A stretch of 53,592 bases of DNA from Acidaminobacter sp. (GTDB lineage: Bacteria > Bacillota_A > Clostridia > Peptostreptococcales > Acidaminobacteraceae), in the NCBI GenBank assembly GCA_009881125.1, contig WXFH01000042.1, positions 1 through 53,592 on the forward strand, read 5' to 3'. Of the stretch, positions 52,292 to 53,592 are shown piece after piece; the first letter of the stretch is position 1; each line of letters opens with the position of its first letter. The position numbers and the translations under genes are program-made. The notes below the pieces were generated by a model. That model ran no database searches, was not told the origin of the DNA, and saw only the letters and a program-made list of their open reading frames with translations.

Positions 52292-53455
52292 ATGACTATA
52301 ATCGAAAGCGCAGCCGCCATCCAGGACTACGTCATTAAGATCCGCAGGGAGCTTCACGAGTACCCGGAGCTCAGCCTTCAGGAATTTGAAACACAAAAAA
52401 GAATCATGCGCGAGCTGGACGCTATGGGCGTTTCTTATGATAAGGCCGGCACCACCTCGGTAGTTGCCAGGATCAATCCCGGGAAAGGCACTAAAGTCGT
52501 TGCCCTCCGTGCGGATACCGACGCGCTTCCAATCATTGAGGAGTCCGGTGTCCCCTATGCTTCGAAATCCTATGGCGTCATGCATGCCTGCGGCCATGAC
52601 AACCACACCGCTATGCTCCTGGGCGCTGTCAAGCTCCTCAACGAGATGAAAGACGAACTCCCCGGCGAAGTCCGCTGCATCTTCCAGGAGGCAGAAGAGC
52701 TCTGCGTTGGTGCCCAGAATGTTATTGCCGATGGCCACCTGAAAGACGTCAACGCCATCTTTGGACTCCACGGCATGTCCAACCTGGAGACAGGCTTCTA
52801 TGATGTCAACCCGGGCTACAAGCTGGCCGGCGCCGACACCATTTATGTCAAATTCGAAGGCGTTTCCGGCCACAGCTCAACGCCGCAGTTAGCGAAAGAC
52901 ACTGTTTATCCGGCCTGCATGTTCGTCAATGAGCTCCAGAGTATTGCCACGAAAAAGGTGGATCCAAAAGAGACTGTCATCATTTCTGTTGGCAGGATCT
53001 CCGGCGGGACCAAGTCCAATATCATCGCCAAATACTCGGAGCTGGATATTTCCATGAGGTATTTCAACCCCGACGTCAGAAAGGCTGTCCACGAAGCCAT
53101 CCAGCGCCTTGCTGATGCCACCGCCCTCGCCCACGAAATCAAAGTGGAGGTCATCTTCGAAGAAACTGCCCTTTCCACTTATAACAATGAAGCGGTCACG
53201 GTCATCGCTCAAGACTCAGCAGAAAAAGTCTATGGTCCGGGCAGAAACGTCGACCTCTACAAACAGATGGGCTCAGAGGATATGTCCTATTACTTCCAGG
53301 AGGTCCCCGGCACCTTTGCCTTGCTCGGCTATTACAACGAGGCTAAAGGCAGCGTTTACTTTCCGCACCACGAAAAGTTCAACGTTGATGAGGACATGCT
53401 GAAGTATGGCGTTGCGCTCCACGCTCAGTTTGCGGTGGACTATTTGAATCAGTAG
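52292..53455 (+). CDS. M20 family amidohydrolase (IAA-amino acid hydrolase type)
   Basis: 387 residues with RRELHEYPELSLQEFET, RADTDALPI, MHACGHDNHT (97-106), FQEAEE (131-136, where Pro of QPAEE is replaced by Glu), LHGM, GHSST and MGSEDMSYYFQEVPG. Probably cleaves N-acyl amino acids. GGAGG lies 8 nt before the ATG. Co-transcribed with paralogue B. A single decamer (53480) and an IS end follow. Confidence 0.87.
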   Translation: MTIIESAAAIQDYVIKIRRELHEYPELSLQEFETQKRIMRELDAMGVSYDKAGTTSVVARINPGKGTKVVALRADTDALPIIEESGVPYASKSYGVMHACGHDNHTAMLLGAVKLLNEMKDELPGEVRCIFQEAEELCVGAQNVIADGHLKDVNAIFGLHGMSNLETGFYDVNPGYKLAGADTIYVKFEGVSGHSSTPQLAKDTVYPACMFVNELQSIATKKVDPKETVIISVGRISGGTKSNIIAKYSELDISMRYFNPDVRKAVHEAIQRLADATALAHEIKVEVIFEETALSTYNNEAVTVIAQDSAEKVYGPGRNVDLYKQMGSEDMSYYFQEVPGTFALLGYYNEAKGSVYFPHHEKFNVDEDMLKYGVALHAQFAVDYLNQ

Positions 53456-53479
53456 GATCTGGAATATGGAATGAAAAAT

Positions 53480-53489
53480 GACCATCGGC
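53480..53489. repeat. uptake-like decamer copy
   Basis: An exact GACCATCGGC, unpaired, between the last M20 gene and the insertion sequence. Confidence 0.8.
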
Positions 53490-53500
53490 AAAATGATATG

Positions 53501-53551
53501 CTCCCTTTGTAGTAGACAGTTGAAATAATAAAACTGTCACTACAAGGGGAG
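53501..53551. mobile_element. insertion sequence left end with hairpin
   Basis: TGTAGTAGACAGTT (53508-53521) pairs with AACTGTCACTACA (53532-53544), extended by CTCCC/GGGAG. The transposase ribosome site (GGGGAG) is inside the stem, as expected of an IS that blocks read-through translation. Confidence 0.6.
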
Positions 53552-53558
53552 TTTTTCT

Positions 53559-53592
53559 ATGAAAAGAAAATCAAAGATCAGTTACGAGGAAA
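53559..53592 (+). CDS. transposase start, IS3-like orfA (runs off right edge)
   Basis: MKRKSKISYEE is visible, the typical lysine-rich opening of an IS3/IS150-type helix-turn-helix orfA. AAGGGGAG lies just upstream. Only eleven codons are inside the window, so the family call is tentative. Confidence 0.5.
   Translation, partial: MKRKSKISYEE

Overview
The window looks like a chromosomal stretch of an amino-acid-fermenting anaerobe of the Firmicutes, most likely class Clostridia. This is inferred from gene content and signals, not from a marker gene: strong AGGAGG-type ribosome binding sites, frequent TTG/GTG starts, a CotH spore-coat-type lipoprotein, a 2-oxoacid:ferredoxin oxidoreductase with phosphate butyryltransferase and butyrate kinase, tryptophanase, and sigma-54 control of transport and amidohydrolase genes. 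No rRNA, tRNA, CRISPR array or phage module was seen.

Layout. 1-5100: an AT-rich segment with an IS630-like transposase end, an M20 amidohydrolase, an OFA-type MFS carrier with a divergent LysR regulator, and the 3' remnant of an Rhs gene. 5163-6079: two small membrane genes (DUF2933-like, DUF2318-like). 6346-11980: a sigma-54 unit consisting of a PAS/AAA+ activator, a near-consensus -24/-12 promoter, a BCCT transporter, a histidine-ammonia-lyase homologue that lacks the MIO-forming Ala-Ser-Gly (best explained as an ergothionase), and a small membrane protein. 12219-17060: pirin, CotH lipoprotein, an unknown membrane protein, VOC and SRPBCC proteins. 17379-22926: a class III CoA-transferase and YfcC-type carrier, facing a regulator of unusual architecture, then an M20 peptidase. 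23182-29772: another M20 peptidase, tryptophanase with a second copy of that regulator, and a LysR/EamA pair. 29912-38156: two M20 (AbgB-like) plus carrier pairs and a second sigma-54 activator. 38449-39795: the third copy of the unusual regulator. 39986-48609: korDABC, aminotransferase, ptb, buk, an IclR regulator and an OFA carrier. 49033-53455: NhaC antiporter and two more M20 genes, one behind a sigma-54 promoter. The right edge enters an IS element.

How it works together. Seven M20 amidohydrolases probably release amino acids from acylated or peptide-like precursors. Carriers (GltS, YfcC, OFA, BCCT, EamA) feed the cell. An aminotransferase, a ferredoxin-linked 2-oxoacid oxidoreductase, Ptb and Buk would convert amino acids to acids plus ATP. 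Matching IclR-type operator sequences tie buk, iclR, the OFA carrier and nhaC into one probable regulon.

Three repeat systems run through the window. The first is a decamer, GACCATCGGC, found about 60 times more often than chance, half of it inside genes in several reading frames and often paired as terminator hairpins; it behaves like a DNA uptake sequence, which I do not know from Firmicutes. The second is a family of 24-bp units with a GTGTCTGACAC palindrome. The third is a composite in which such units end in what looks like the first codons of a REP-associated transposase.
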